Shown in pieces: positions 1 to 11,799 of a DNA stretch of 64,000 bases. The stretch is from Paraphaeosphaeria minitans (lineage: Eukaryota > Ascomycota > Dothideomycetes > Pleosporales > Didymosphaeriaceae): the NCBI GenBank assembly GCA_015832175.1, contig WJXW01000016.1, forward strand, positions 1-64,000. The letters run 5' to 3'. The position numbers and the translations under genes are program-made. Numbering within the stretch: the first letter of the stretch is position 1; each line of letters begins with the position of its first letter. The notes below the pieces were generated by a model. It made no database searches, was not told the DNA's origin, and worked only from the letters and a program-made list of their open reading frames with translations.

Positions 1-33
1 TGGGTCCAAATCCTTAGTCCTAATAATATTAGT
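1..33. repeat. 33-bp motif shared with 46,891-46,923
   Basis: The first 33 bases match 46,891-46,923 with two differences, both RIP-type G/A or C/T changes. The similarity stops at base 33 here and at 46,923 there, exactly where unit Y' begins. It contains the short inverted repeat CTAAT-AAT-ATTAG. It may be the terminus of one element family seen at two places, but the window starts here so the outer side cannot be compared. Confidence 0.55.
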
Positions 34-2010
34 TCTAGAGTTGCTTAACGCGAATATAGACTTTAATACCTAGGTAGTTATCCAGCGCAGCCTATAGCTG
101 GTTAATATTATTAAAGTTATTAGCCTTAACAACGTAGTCCTTAGAGAACTTAGGGTCCTGCTAGAAACTAGACCTACTATTATAGGGTCGCCAGATAAAG
201 GTAGAGTGCTTAAGGCCATTAGTAATACCTACTAGCAGCACTACGCGCCCTCTCTCTATACTATACTATTACTTATGTTGTCGCTAAGGAACTAGATATT
301 AAATAGGGCGTTAACGCAAAGGTTTATATTTTTGTCTATTATAATAAGCGTAAAGTAGGCGCGCTAGTCCAGGTTACTACCTATCTTAACTAGGCGCACC
401 TTTATAAGCATAAACATAGTGTTAAGGATAGCCTTATACTCTATAATAGCTAAATAGAAATACACTATAAAATACTCCTTATAATAGTTAAACTACTTAC
501 GTGCTAGGATAGAGTACTTAGGTTACTTATCTAGTAGAAGCTGTATCCCTAGCTAGATGTTAATGGCCTGGCGTAAATACTAGGTAGCTATAGTGTTAAC
601 TTTCACCTACGTTTAGATTAATTTAGAAACCTTATTTATAGCATCCTTAAACTATAAGCTAGCTGCAGTATAGAAGTAAACCTATATATAGTAGCATTCC
701 TATAGCGCGTCTTAAAGCGCGTGTATTATAGCTGTGTATAGGCTATAAGTGCTATTAGAGAATAGTATAAGCCCTAGGAGATCTTAGGGCTGTCTATTTA
801 GGCTAGTATCTATCTTAATCTCTTAGAATACGTAGAGCAGACAGGCTGTAACGCCATTTCTAAAGATAAGCTATATTAGCTTTTTGTAGTTATAAGCACT
901 AAGATAGTTAAGATTACACTAGTTAGATTCTGTAGGCAAATTAACTAATATCTTATAAGTCTTAATTAGGCTAACAGCGTTAAAGGTAGAGGTTTAGAGG
1001 ATAGCTTCCTTAGTAACTAAACTAGCTGCTTACTGTTTTTACTTGCGTATAAGACTAATAGGCGCAGCTAAATAGATAATAAATAGTGCTCTATAGTTAT
1101 AGTATATAGCTTAACTTCTATCTTATCCAATTCTAGGGCCTTAAACTAACTAAGAGGTAGACTGTAATCTTCTACTAGTTCTAAGTTAGTGAAGCTTCGC
1201 CAGCCATAGGTGTAATAGTAGTATTAGTAGGGACGCCTAATGCTTTAGTAGGTGTAGTTACAAAACTTATAAGTGTGGCCTTATTTTTAGCGGGGGCTAC
1301 ACTTTTAGTAGAGGTGGCTACAGCTTAACTAGCTTAAGTGGGTGTAGGTACGTAGTTAATTATATAGTAGTTAGCGGTAGTATAGCTCTCTATTAGGTAG
1401 TAAGGGTAAACGTTCTAATAGTCTTTACACTTATATCCTGTGTTACTATAGGTATAGTAGGTGTTTTAAAGTGGGCAACCTAACGCTAGATAGCTAGGGT
1501 TACTACACTTATAGTAGAGTTGGCTAAAGCATCTAGCTTAAAGGTGGTCTAGCTGTTTACACTTATTATAAAGCTACTAAAATATTACCTAGCTATTACT
1601 AGTCTAGTTGTCTAATATGGCGGACAGTTACTTTTTTACAAAGATGTGGCCTATAGAGATGCGCCTAGGACCTAGGTTTACAGTATCCTTATACATAATA
1701 TTAAAAACTGCGACGCCTTTAGAAAACTTAGGCTTAGGCTTTAGGTAGCTAGTGTTGTAGTAGTAGTAAAGTGCTTTGTCTAGACGTCTATAATAATAGC
1801 TAGACTAGGTATAGTAGTTAGCACTAAAACTAGGTATACTTATACATAGAAAGTATACCTTAATATAAGTATCTATAAGATAGTTTCTAATATTTATAGG
1901 CGTAGGCGGAAGCGTTTAAGAAAGGCGCTTATAAAGGTATACTTACGCATAGAGGCGCGCGTTAGCGTTAATAGAGTAATAGTAAGTAGGGTAATAGTAA
2001 CTACTTAACG
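34..2010 (-). pseudogene. Degraded protein with three CCHC zinc knuckles, function not recognised
   Basis: A long minus-strand frame can be followed from about 2,010 down to about 40 if TAG/TAA are read as Gln/Trp. At 1,410-1,565 three consecutive zinc knuckles of the C-x2-C-x4-H-x4-C type can be seen. Several Cys and His positions are now Tyr (TGC to TAC, CAC to TAC), the change RIP makes. About 450 residues follow the knuckles and contain no domain I recognise; near the 3' end the best frame shifts at about 250-260, so the end is uncertain. CCHC knuckles are typical of retroelement Gag/ORF1 proteins and some nucleic-acid-binding host proteins. The long C-terminal part makes a plain LINE ORF1 doubtful. 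It lies head to head with the SNF2 pseudogene, which suggests the two belong to one element. Confidence 0.5.
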
Positions 2011-2784
2011 CGCCTAACTTAACGCGGCGGTATAGTATAAGAGCAGCAAAAGGAACAAGAGTTAAGAGGGCTAGATACTAGGCAAAGTTAGGAGTAGAAG
2101 AGAAAAAGTAGAGGACTACCTAGGCGACTATAGTAAGAGGAGGGTAATAGCGAAGGTTTTGTTTAGCCTAGGCAAGCTATAATAGGAAGGTACGCAATTA
2201 GCTATTTACCCTACTTATTACAGTTTACGAGGTGAAGCTGTGAGCGCATATATAAGGTGTATTAAAAACACTTCTATGCGTAATAGACTTAATAACATCT
2301 TAACGCTCTACACATAAGCCTAGTAATAAGGTAAGTTTCTACTTAGTAGGATATATTATCTACTATCTACAGTACGCTAACAGATTTTGGCCAGGACATT
2401 AGTTCGCCTGGCTAGACTAGGTAGTTCCCTTCTCTTCTACTCCTCTACGCGACAATACAACGCCTGCTAGTCTCCCTAGTCTTAACTAGACTTCTTGTTA
2501 CGCTTCTAGGTAGTCCCCTTACACCTTCTTATTATAATAGTTACAGCCTGTACGCGTTCTTATTACTAACGTAGTTTACTATTTACATTTATCTAGGCAA
2601 TAATAAACACGTAATCTTTCTGTTTACTACCACTTAATATTAATTTATAACCTTAACTCCACACCTTATAAGTCTTTACGAATTAACATAAACTTATAAC
2701 TACACTTATTCTACCCCCAGCGTACGCCTATAACTAATAAACCTTTCTTACCTAGCGTAGGACAGCGTGCGCACTAGATCTGTA
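2011..2784. other. Intergenic region between two divergent pseudogenes
   Basis: About 770 bases separate the 5' ends of the zinc-knuckle and SNF2 pseudogenes. It includes a purine-rich stretch at about 2,040-2,160. It would be expected to hold the divergent promoters, but RIP has changed the sequence too much for me to name a promoter element. Confidence 0.4.
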
Positions 2785-5700
2785 ATAGCTCTATTATAGT
2801 TATTCTTAAAGGTGTTGAAATTTACAGTAATATTCTTACTTAGTAATAATAAATATATAGAAGCGTTTAGTCTAGACCTAATAGGCTTTAGCCGTATTAA
2901 AGAGTAGTTAAAAACGATATTACTAATTATAAACCTAGAAAACTAATATTATAAAGGCAACTGTCTTATTCTAAAGGAGTTACACATAGTGTAGATTGTT
3001 AAGAAGATTCCTAAGCTAGATATTAATATTACTAATAAAGTATAAAAGGTAAGCGCCCTCTGCGTAATACTAAACAGGTATAGTAGGCGTTAATTAAAAG
3101 ATAAAGCGCCAGTACGTAAGTTTAAGCCATTACCTACACTAGCATGTAAGCCTAAGCTATTGCTAATACTAGATGTTAATGCCAAGTTATTAGGAACCAC
3201 TGTCTATAATATAATTAAAAACCAGAATGTATAGCATTTTGCTTCTTCCTTTAAACAATCTATGTTAGTGTAAGGCTAGGGACTTATTACTTACCCGCCT
3301 AAACTGCATTTGGACTATATTAATCTCTGCTTTATAGAATACTTAGTAATAGGTGATGAGACTATACTTGGCGAAGTAAACACCTCTACTATATATAATA
3401 GTTCTAGACGTGTTTAGTAGGATAACTTCCTAGACAAGGTAATAGATCTCTTTAGGTTAGCCTAGTTAGGTGTTGTGTACCTACTAGATTGTGTTAAAGG
3501 CTATATATAGATTAGGACACGCGTAGGCCTATAGACTACACTCTAGGATATTATGTCTAATAGGGTATACACTACTGTTGTTACAACCGCTCCCTGCCTA
3601 GCCTTAAGTTGTAGTTATGCTAATAGTAGTAGATTAGAACAACATAAACGTCTAGCTAGACACTATAGAAGCGAATCCTAATATAGTAAACGCTGTAGGA
3701 TTAGCAGTAGCAATAATAAGGATAATATAAGCGAGCTTAGCCCTAAGCGTAGGAACGCTAATAATAACGTTAGAGGAGTAAGGTCCTAGGCGCCTATCTA
3801 GAGTAATAGCAATGCGCTCCTACCTACTACTACTATTAGTAGACTAAGCACTACTAGCGCTACATAGAGTAAGGGTAAAGACAAACACCCTCCTCGCGTA
3901 TATACTAGCGATAATAAATCCGCCACTAAAAGCCAGATCGCCTAGCCTAGCCACGTTAGTGTCCACAGGCAGACCACTAAGTAGGACTAGGGTAATAGAG
4001 TCCTACCTTTGTTTCGTACAATTAGTCCTGCGAAGACGCTTATTAAAATTAACAATAATAATAATAACAAAAGCGACAATAATAATAAAAGCGATAATAA
4101 CAATAAAAGCAACAACAACTACAAAAGTAACAACGTTAACAATAATAATAATAGTAATAAGGAATACAATCTATAGCTTAAGGACAGTTAAGATATATAG
4201 CCTATTAATTTATAGCTAAACAAGTTAATAAGGGTTAAATGCGTATATATAAGTGCTAGAGCCTTAAGCTAGGCAGTAAAAGTGATCTCTTAGCTAAATT
4301 AGAATGCGATAATGCAGACCTAAGGCATCCTATTCTAACGTTAGGGGCTAAAAGACAGCATCTACATTAAGCCCTACTAGATTATATTAGTTACAGAGGG
4401 CTTCCTAATAGAGCGCACAATCACAGGCGGTGGCATTCTAGGTAATAAGTAGGGCGTAGGTAAAACGATCCAGCTCTTGCTTAAGGTAATTATAACTAGG
4501 CACTATAAAGCGAACTACGTAGAGGTTTAGGCAGTATAGAAGTAAAGGAACATAATAAAGCACTTACTATAGAATACAATTAATAGTAATTACCCCTCTT
4601 GTTTTTATAACCTTATTGCCTACTAGTGCTTACTATCTAATTATAAGAAACTCTTTCTTAACTAAGAGCCTAAGTCTAGTAGCACTCTTATTATTACCCC
4701 ACGTACTACTCTAACTAGTTTCTAAGACAATATATAGAAGATACTTAAGAGTGGTACCTTTTTTAAAATATACTTTAGTTTTCGCTTTACCTTTAAAGAG
4801 GGTAAGAACTAGAGTGCTTTACAGAACCACCTACCTCTCTCTATAATAGAGGTTGCTAAATACAGCAAGAGGGTTAATATTAAGGACATAAGTTCTAATT
4901 AGGGCATTATTAATAGTAACAGAATATAAAAAGATAAATAGGGGAATGTTCTACCTATAGAGTAGAGCTTCTAGATTAATATGTTTATATTAAATAGTTT
5001 GGACGTCCTTTCCCCTCACCCGCATATGCCAACTAGGGCCTTAGATCTTATTATCTTATTAACTCTTTACTATATTAGAAACGTCTTTAATAAGTTTAAG
5101 TTTAGCCTTATTACAATAGGGAAGAAGCGTAGCACAGATAGGAAGTTTTAAGGAACTCTAATAACCTACATATATAAAGCGGATCTCCTAGTAGTTAAGT
5201 GCGTGTTATATAACAAGTGCTACTAAGCTGTAAATAGGTCTAAAATATAGACTGTAATAGAATACGCCTATACATTCCTCTAGAACGCCTATTAACACTA
5301 CCTAATCGTCTAGGGCGCATCTAGTACGCTAGAGGGGAACAACCTAGTTAATAGTTATATTTTCTGTGCTGCCGCGCTCTAATAGCTATTCTAGACTACT
5401 ACTATAGATACCTTTAAAGGGCTTTAGCGTTTTTATAGTAGTAATAAGATAAATAACCTTAATAACCTGCGCTGCTATATAACTAAAAGTATTAGTGTAT
5501 TTAGTGTAACTAATAAGTCCTTTCGCAAGATAGCATTCTATAAGAACTTTAATAATATAGCACAAGAAGCTGCGCTATTGTTTATTATAGCCTAGACGCT
5601 AAACACGTATTAGTTTAATAACTGCGTTATTGTTCCTATAACTAGTGAGCTAGTGAGGCGCTCTGTATATATAAAACCTAATAAAAGAGAGGAGAAGTGG

Positions 5701-6437
5701 ATCTAAAACGCAGAAGATAAGCTATAGATAGAGATAAACTATAAGTATAATAAAGCCCTAGTAGAGTGGTAGGAGCGCGGAGCACCTCTAAGCCAGAAGC
5801 CTAAAAAAGGGTTAGCTAATAAGGCACATAAATATATAATAGCCCTAGCTATAGTAAGCGTAGCGCTAGTCGTGTAGGCTTTTAATAAGTAGAAGAAGTA
5901 AGATAATAAGACTAAGGAGTTTACTAAGAATTACACTCTACTCTAGTATCTAGAATTCCTACGCAATACTACTACCTAGAGTTATCTAGTAATAAGGTTG
6001 TAGATGTCCACGTTATACGCAAAGTAGTTAACGCTAAAGGGGATACTAGACCCTATCTAAGAAACGCTGCGCGAGGATAAACAGACGCGCCAAAAGGTAG
6101 TAATTAGGATAGTATAGCCTAACTATGCCAGAATCCTAATCGCTATACTATGCCACACCTATAGGGATAGAAATGTCCTTAATTACACTATAAGTACAAA
6201 AGCTAAAGACTATAAGACTAACTTACGCAAGTTTATAGATGTAAATAAAATTAATAAGGCATAGATTATAGTAGTAACGCTGTAGATAGCTAGCGTAGGA
6301 TTAAATCTATAGCGCGTAAACATAGTAATACTATTTAAGCCTTATATAAATCTATTAATAACAGCCTAGTTCTTCTTATAGGTTTACTATTGTGGCCAAA
6401 CTAAATTAAAGTGCTACGTAATTACGCTTATTAATAA
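2785..6437 (+). pseudogene. SNF2-family helicase pseudogene, part 1 (interrupted by Gypsy-1)
   Basis: One reading register runs from about 2,785-2,845 to 6,437 and resumes at 13,581, about 1,264 codons in all. No indel is needed; the stops sit at expected Gln/Trp positions. The N-terminal half has no recognised domain and holds an Asn/Lys/Ser-rich low-complexity run at about 4,045-4,170. The SNF2 ATPase core starts near 4,380. Motif I reads GNK-stop-GVGKT where the family has ADEMGLGKT (4,441-4,475). Near 6,280-6,420 the helicase C-terminal lobe ends with a degraded VGLNL block and a G-QTK block matching SNF2 motifs V and VI. The family are ATP-driven DNA translocases acting on chromatin or in repair; the target of this one is unknown. 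The start is uncertain because in-frame ATG appears to have become ATA. Confidence 0.8.
6433..6437. repeat. Target-site duplication AATAA, left side of Gypsy-1
   Basis: The same five bases follow the right LTR at 13,576-13,580. Removing the element and one copy restores the SNF2 reading frame. Confidence 0.92.
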
Positions 6438-6630
6438 TGTGATGGGCTGGGGCATAGCCCTAGCCTTTGGAAGGATCTTAAGGAAAGGAACTGCCCTAAA
6501 AGAAGTGAACCTACTAAGGAAAACTCTTCTTATAAGCGGCACACCCCCCTATAGAGACTTAATACCTAGAATTCATCCTTTATATTTGGCACTTATAGTT
6601 CTGTTTATTCTCTAAGGCTAGCCCATAACA
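6438..6630 (+). repeat. 5' LTR of Gypsy-1
   Basis: Begins TGTGATGGGCT and ends AGCCCATAACA, an imperfect terminal inverted repeat with TG...CA ends. Compared with the right LTR it keeps G where the right one has A at several sites, plus a one-base length difference in an A run, so the two LTRs were mutated to different extents. Confidence 0.95.
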
Positions 6631-6720
6631 TTAAATTCTAGGTCTTCTAGAAAAGAGTCGTTTAAAGGAACAGAGAAACGTAACAGAGTCTAGAATAACC
6701 CACTAATAGATACCTCTAAT

Positions 6721-7815
6721 ATCGCCAAGTTAGTTAAATAACTACAGAACTTAATCACTACTAGAGACAAAGACCGCTCTACTATATAAACGCTATAACT
6801 CTAGAATAAAGAGCTGCGCAAGCTCTTTATACGCTAATAGGCCTACGCTAGTACCACCCTAGGCCCATCCACCTCTACTATAGGGGGTAGATCCCTATTT
6901 ACTAGTATAGACTAGCTAATCCTACAGCGCAAACTACTCCTAAGCCTAACTAAGTTTAGGGGCTTAAAGACACAGTTTAGGGCCTAGAAGGTCACAATAG
7001 ATTATAAGCTCTAGGCCAATAAGCAGTTTATTGGCTCCCCCTAAAAGAAATAGGCGCTAATATAGGACTGCCTAGATAATAGTCCTTAGGACATGGTGGC
7101 GGCCTTCTACTAAACTAGGGGGGCAAACAGCCAGTTTAACCTGTAGACGTTTATACAGTACCTTACCTTTATATACACTAATAAACATGCCTAGTAAAAG
7201 GCTAAAGCACGCCTTAACATAATTAGGTAGGGCCTTAGGGAGAGTTTCTCTAACTTTTACGTCCGCTTTAAACAGACCTTAGTAGAGGTAGGCAGCAGCT
7301 AGTAGGGTAACGCTAAGAAACTACGTAAGTTACGCTATGTAATCTAGCGTAACATCTATATAGTTGCCCTTAACTACAATGTTCCTAAAGGGGACTATAA
7401 CGCAGCTATTACTAGGTTTTTATAGATTACAGTGGACCTTAAAATAGAGGCCCTAGAAGATAAGCTTACTACTTAAGCTACCTCCTATAAGGGTGGCTAG
7501 CCCCCTCTTAAGGATAGTAATAGTAACATCTATATAGCTCCTGTAGCGGCTTTAACCTTAACCTAGCCCTAAGCTGGCGGAGAGGTAGGTAAGTAGCGCC
7601 TAAACTAGATACCTAAATATATCTTCTAGCAACGCTAGAACGTAGGTATGTGCACTTACTGCGGTAAGCCTAACTATATAGCTAGAGCCTACCCTAATAC
7701 AGTTTTACTCTAGGTAATTACAACCTAACCTTAGCACAATAAGACAAGTATCTAGTTAGGAAAAGAATAGCCCCTAGTCTAGCGCTAATATAGGGGCTAA
7801 GCGTAACAGCATTAA
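6721..7815 (+). pseudogene. gag: gag of Gypsy-1
   Basis: A single register from about 6,721 to the stop at 7,813-7,815 encodes a Gag-like protein with a central helical retrotrans_gag-like region at about 6,950-7,440. A C-terminal zinc knuckle lies at about 7,645-7,700, where CTYCGKP is intact but the expected His and last Cys are Tyr. Gag forms the virus-like particle and binds element RNA. In-frame TAG/TAA codons fall at Gln/Trp positions; no frameshift is needed. The start codon is not identifiable. Confidence 0.85.
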
Positions 7816-7817
7816 TA

Positions 7818-10800
7818 GAGATACAATTAGGGCGAGCTGTAATAGTTAGAGTAGCTAGGGCTAGAGTAGGTATAAATAGGCCTACCTTTACCCTCTATGT
7901 CTTCCTTAATAGTACATAGTATGTAGAGGCCCTAATTAATATAGGGTGTGAATGCTTTGCAGTAATTAGCCCTAGGCTAGTAGATTTACTCTCACTATAG
8001 TGTATTATAATTCTAGCCTAAGAGCTAGAATAGGCTGCTAGGTTATTACTATAGACCCTTATTATAGAGATAGTAGTAGTGCCTTATAATATATCTAGAT
8101 AGTAACAGACCCTTTACGCTTATATAATCCCTAACCTCTACTAGGATATAATCCTAGGGGCCCCCTAGCTAGCTAAGTCTAAGGTAGTAGTAGATGTCTA
8201 TAGCAGCAAAATTATAATTAGCGTAGCTAGGGGTCTCGTCGCTCTTAACACCTAGGTAGTAGAGAGGTAGGGCCTCCTCGCCACGCTAGTAGATAAGGAG
8301 GACAACGCAATACCCTTTAATACTCTAGATAAAGACTAGAAAGGGGTATTCCTAACTTCGCTCTAGGATATTACTTAGATACTCGCAATAACGCTTCCTT
8401 ATATAGTAGGACCTCTACCCCCCTACAACGTAGTGGGGCTAGGCCTTACTAAAGATAGTAGAACTCTCCCCCTAGAACTAGCAAAGTATACCACTATCTT
8501 TAATAAGACTAAGGCGTCTAGCCTCCTACTACACTAGGGCACGTTAAACTACTACATTCACCTAAAGTAGACCCTAAGCGGCTCCCTCCTAAGACTGCCC
8601 TAGGGCCTGCTGTATAGTATGTCTAGAGATTAGCTAGCAGAACTCTGGCGCCAACTTATAGAACTTATAGATAAGGGCTAGATATAAGCTAGCTCCTTTT
8701 TAGTAGGCGCTCTAGTCCTTCTAGCCCTAAAGCCTAAGAGGAAATAGCGCCTATACGTTAACTATTAGGAGATTAACATAATCTCTAAGCTAGATTAGTA
8801 CTCTCTTCTACTTATTAAAGAGACACTGCGCACCCTCTCCTAGGCCACTTAGTTTATAAAGGTAGATATCTGCGCTGCCTTCTATAAGCTGTAAGTTGCA
8901 GAGGGGGAAGAACACTATACTATATTTTATACCTAGTTTGGCCTCTTTAAGTAGTTAGTAGTTCTATTTAGACTAACTAGGGCACCTACTATATTCTAGC
9001 GCTATATTAATAGCGCTCTAAAGGATACCCTAGGCAATATATATATAGCTTACCTAGATAATGTCCTTATCTATACAATAGGGCCCCTACGCTAACACTA
9101 GGACTATGTGCAATAAGTGCTGGGACTCCTATAGAAAGCTAGACTATATATAGACCTAGGGAAATGCAAATTCGCAATAATAAAGGTTAGGTATCTAGGG
9201 TATTTTATTATAGTAGGCAAGGCTATTTGCCCTAATCTAGTAAAGATATAAGTAATTAATTAATAGGACGCCCCCTCTATAGTGCGTATAGTCTACTACT
9301 TTATTAGCTTTGCTAACTTCTATCGCGACTTTCTCCCCTAATTCTTTAAGCAGGCTGCACCCCTATATACCCTTACTAAGAAAGGGGTCCTGTTTTAATA
9401 GGGCCCTAGGGAATAAGAGGCCTTTTAGGCCCTAAAGGATATGTTCGTACAGGGCCCTATCCTAGCGCTCTAGGACCTAGAGCGCGACACGCTAGTAGAG
9501 GTAGACTACTTAGGTAACGCTACTAGGGCCTGCCTCTCCTAACGTATTAAGGGGATCTAGCACCTTATAGCCTACCACTCTACAGCCCTAACACTAGCCT
9601 AGCGGAACTATACTATTTATAACAAAAAGCTGCTTACAATTATGTAGGCCTTATAGGTATAGAGACTAGAGCTAATAGGAGTAGCGCACCCCTTTAAGAT
9701 TCTAATAGACTATAAGAACCTTAAATACTTTACAAAGATCTAAGAATTAAGTAAGCGCTAGCACTAGTGGTTAGAGTTACTCTCTGCCTTTTACTTCCAC
9801 CTTTGCTACTAGCCTAGATCCTAGGTGGCCAGACTAGACGCACTAAGCTGGCGTGAGTAGGATATAGCCTAGTAGATAAGAATAAACGCCCTAATAATAG
9901 TGCCTAGAACTATCTAGACTACCCTAGTGTAGACGCGATCTTTAACAGCGCTAGTAGGGGCTTAGATCTTTACTAACACATATCTATAGGCACTCTAGAA
10001 CGTAGCTGTGGTAGAGTTCCCTCCCTACTATATTAGGTTTAAGGCGGTGCACTGCAGTAACTATATATTCCTTATAGCAGCTACTACCTCCTAATAAATT
10101 AGGGACTACATAATTAGTGCGTATAGGTCCCTCCTATAGTAAGGAGTCCTTTAGGTCCTAGCTTAGAAACCTCTTACTACTACTATTATATAGCGCGCAC
10201 ATAAGTCTCTAGTTATAGGCTATTCTAGAAAGAACTCCACATTTAAGATTATCTACTAGGACTACTACTAAGATAATATATCTAAAAATATCACCTAATT
10301 TGTGCGTAATTGCCACTGCGTGGGAGCGTATGTAGACTAGCAGAAGTGGTAAGGTCTCCTATAGCTACTCCTAATTATAGACTAGTACTAGGCGTAACTT
10401 TTAATAGATTTTATAGTAGATCTTCCCTAGGCCTCTATAGTAGCACTGCGATACCTGCTTATAATTACTAATAGGCTGTTAAAGTATGTATAACTAGAAG
10501 CTATAACTTCTATAACAGTAGAGTACTGTGCAGCCCACTTCTGCAATATATAGTAGTAGTTCTATAGCTTCCCTACCTTACTAATTACAGACAGAGGCTT
10601 AGACTGGCTAGAGAAGTTCTAGACTACGCTATGTAAATTAACTAGAATAAAATAACTCCTTTCTATAGTATACTACCCCTAGACTAACAGCGGCATAGAG
10701 AGGGCGAACTAGGAGGTACTCTTAGTCCTCTGCATTATAATTAACTTTAAATAGATAGACTGGCTAAACTGCCTCCTAGCCTACTAGCTTATGTTAAACA

Positions 10801-11672
10801 ATAGAGCATCTACTGCTATAGGCCTAAGCCTAAACCTTCTACTAAATAGATATTATATTAATCTCCTTAAGAGAATCCCCTTACTAGCAGAGTCTACCTA
10901 CACCCCTACTAGGAGGGTAAAGCACTTCCTAGACTACCTTAAGAGAGGGATAGCTTTAGCCTAGACTACTATTACCTATAGATAGTAGCGTACTATAGAG
11001 GCTATAAACTACACCTACTGCCCTACAGAGCGATTCTAAGTTAAAAATAAAATATAGTTCTCGCTACGTAACGTAAAAACTAACTAGCTAAAAAAGAAAC
11101 TTAACTAGCTTAAAGTTAAGTACACTATAACAGCTATACTATTCCTACTTATAGTAACGCTAGACCTGCCTAGTAATCTCTATAAAACTGTTTATATTAA
11201 CCTCCTTAAGTAAGCGGCGGACGATCCTCTACCTAGTTAGACTTAGGCTAACGCCTAGCTAGGCCTAGCCCTAGAGCTAGAAAAAGCGGACCTAAACCTA
11301 CATAAATAGGAAGTGGAGGAGGTTCTACGCATTAAAAACACCTAGGGAAAACAATAATAGGCGCTAGTAAAGTAGACTAGGTAGGTATTACTAACTTAGG
11401 TGCTAGTTAAAAACATTATAGACACTATAGCTCTAGACCGCTTTAAGGCCACCTAGGGGGACTATAGGCACAATAATAGTCCTATCTAGCCTATAGGGAA
11501 GAACACATAAATATTACAAGAGAAGCTATAATAGGTATTTAAGAATTCATTCCTCTACTAACCTAGTAGAGGCGCTATCTATCTAAAAACTACTAAAGGC
11601 TATTAGCCCTAGGGTTGCTATAACTAAAGCGGCACTAAAGTAACACTAGGTAAGAATAAAAGGGGGCTATAA
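7818..11672 (+). pseudogene. pol: pol of Gypsy-1 (protease, RT, RNase H, integrase, chromodomain)
   Basis: One register, offset from gag by -1/+2, is open except for RIP stops until TAA at 11,670-11,672. Protease: an N-I-G-C-E-C-F block near 7,945 stands where D-S-G is expected. Reverse transcriptase: the catalytic YLDD is YLDN at about 9,051-9,062. RNase H: the HPFKILIDYKNL block at about 9,687 and a DALSWR block near 9,840. Integrase: degraded H-H-C-C zinc region at about 10,200-10,340, core near 10,380-10,720. A chromodomain-like segment lies near 11,320-11,460. Proteins of this type copy and insert the element. Asp to Asn and Gly to Arg/Ser changes destroy the active sites. The exact start is unknown; whether pol was expressed by frameshifting cannot be told. 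Confidence 0.9.
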
Positions 11673-11799
11673 TAACTATATTACTCTTTGCACTAGTGGC
11701 AGCGGCACCTAAAAAGGTACACTAAGCCAGCCCTAGATAAAGGCTTAGGCGGAGTTACTCTATAAGGCTCTTAATATAGGTTAAAGGGTATACACTATT

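Noticed and set aside
15..33. TAATATTA word resembling a rolling-circle origin nonamer
   Set aside because: Occurs in AT-rich DNA by chance; no Rep-type protein was found in the window.
34..2010. LINE (Tad-like) ORF1 call for the zinc-knuckle gene
   Set aside because: Knuckles fit, but a long unrelated C terminus follows and no reverse transcriptase is seen beside it.
3959..4219. 86-codon open frame on plus strand
   Set aside because: Shadow of the SNF2 frame; its Ile/Thr repeats are the Asn/Lys-rich tract read in another register.
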